This document shows positions 5,694 through 5,872 of a DNA stretch of 5,872 nt, in pieces. The notes under the pieces were generated by a model. It was not told the origin of the DNA. It saw only the letters and a list, made by a program, of their open reading frames with translations, and did no database searches. The position numbers and the translations under genes are program-made. How positions within the stretch are numbered: the stretch's first letter is position 1; the number at the start of each line of letters is the position of its first letter. Source of the stretch: an uncultured Haloferula sp. (lineage in GTDB: Bacteria > Verrucomicrobiota > Verrucomicrobiae > Verrucomicrobiales > Akkermansiaceae); NCBI GenBank assembly GCA_946885645.1, contig CAMPGU010000257.1:1-5872 (forward strand), given 5' to 3'.

Positions 5694-5785
5694 GGAGAGA
5701 TGGCTGAGCTCGGTTTAAGGCACTCGACTCGAAATCGAACGTGGGGTAATACTCACCGTGGGTTCGAATCCCACTCTCTCCGCCA
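5694..5785 (+). tRNA. tRNA-Ser (anticodon CGA), CCA encoded
   Basis: The gene folds as a class II tRNA that reads UCG serine codons. Acceptor arms are GGAGAGA (5694-5700) and TCTCTCC (5775-5781), with discriminator G (5782) and genomic CCA (5783-5785). The anticodon loop is CTCGAAA (5728-5734) with CGA at 5730-5732. The long variable arm pairs GTGGG (5741-5745) with CTCAC (5752-5756), the hallmark of Ser/Leu/Tyr tRNAs. The T arm is GTGGG, TTCGAAT, CCCAC (5758-5774). The first pair of the anticodon stem (5723 C with 5739 A) is mismatched, leaving four good pairs, which is unlikely to destroy function. No adjoining tRNA is seen. Confidence 0.96.
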
Positions 5786-5872
5786 CTTTTGAATTAATTT
5801 CAAAGGGCGTCTGCTAACCGTTCACGAAAGAAGGTCTTGTAAAAGTAGAAGACCCCCGGAGAAGGGCTTAGA
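5786..5872. other. Region after the tRNA: two small hairpins, no gene recognised
   Basis: Directly after the CCA an AT-rich imperfect inverted repeat (5786-5805; CTTT plus GAA pairing with TTC plus AAAG, with one bulged T) could serve as the tRNA 3' processing or termination signal, but it lacks a U-tract. Further on, GGTCTT (5833-5838) pairs exactly with AAGACC (5849-5854) across a 10-base loop. No start codon with a convincing reading frame is visible before the edge. Base composition is lower in GC than in the rest of the window. Confidence 0.35.

Noticed and set aside
5520..5792. Plus-strand frame spanning the membrane-protein gene end and the tRNA
   Set aside because: It reads through a complete tRNA-Ser gene and has no coding signature.
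1..5872. CRISPR arrays, insertion sequences, long direct repeats
   Set aside because: No regularly spaced repeats, transposase motifs or terminal inverted repeats were seen on reading either strand.

Overview
The window is GC-rich bacterial DNA, packed with genes that have strongly GC-biased third codon positions. It holds seven protein-coding genes (one cut by the left edge) and one tRNA. No single gene fixes the taxonomy. High GC, an Amj-type lipid II flippase, start codons without Shine-Dalgarno sequences and an aryl-polyene/NRPS-like gene set would fit a verrucomicrobial genome (Luteolibacter/Haloferula-like), but this is a low-confidence guess.

Left half (1-3435), minus strand: a compact biosynthetic gene set, transcribed right to left. 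It encodes a stand-alone acyl/peptidyl carrier protein (3193-3435), a condensation-domain/WS-DGAT-like acyltransferase (1841-3181), an acyl/aryl adenylate-forming ligase (396-1844) and the N-terminus of a halogenase-like FAD-dependent oxidoreductase (from 292 off the left edge). The first three are almost certainly one operon: an 11-bp gap and then a 4-bp GTGA stop/start overlap. The last gene follows a 103-bp gap with a perfect 8-bp hairpin directly after the ligase stop codon, so it may be expressed at a different level or partly from its own promoter. Together they look like a dissociated minimal NRPS-like module: the ligase activates an acid, the carrier holds it as a thioester, the C-like enzyme transfers it, and the flavoprotein modifies it. 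The product cannot be read from the window, and the cluster probably continues to the left.

Middle (3436-4874): a 116-bp divergent intergenic region with a candidate promoter on each strand separates the operon from amj (3552-4352, plus), a six-helix lipid II flippase homologue. Amj converges, with only 6 bp between stop codons, on a minus-strand gene for a protein with two ACT domains of the GcvR type (4359-4874).

Right end (4875-5872): an AT-rich divergent intergenic region carries a good candidate promoter with an UP-like element. It drives an unrecognised gene for a 204-residue, Pro/Ala-rich protein with one membrane helix (5003-5617), followed by a terminator-like hairpin. tRNA-Ser(CGA) with encoded CCA lies at 5694-5785. 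The last 87 bases hold two small hairpins and no recognisable gene.
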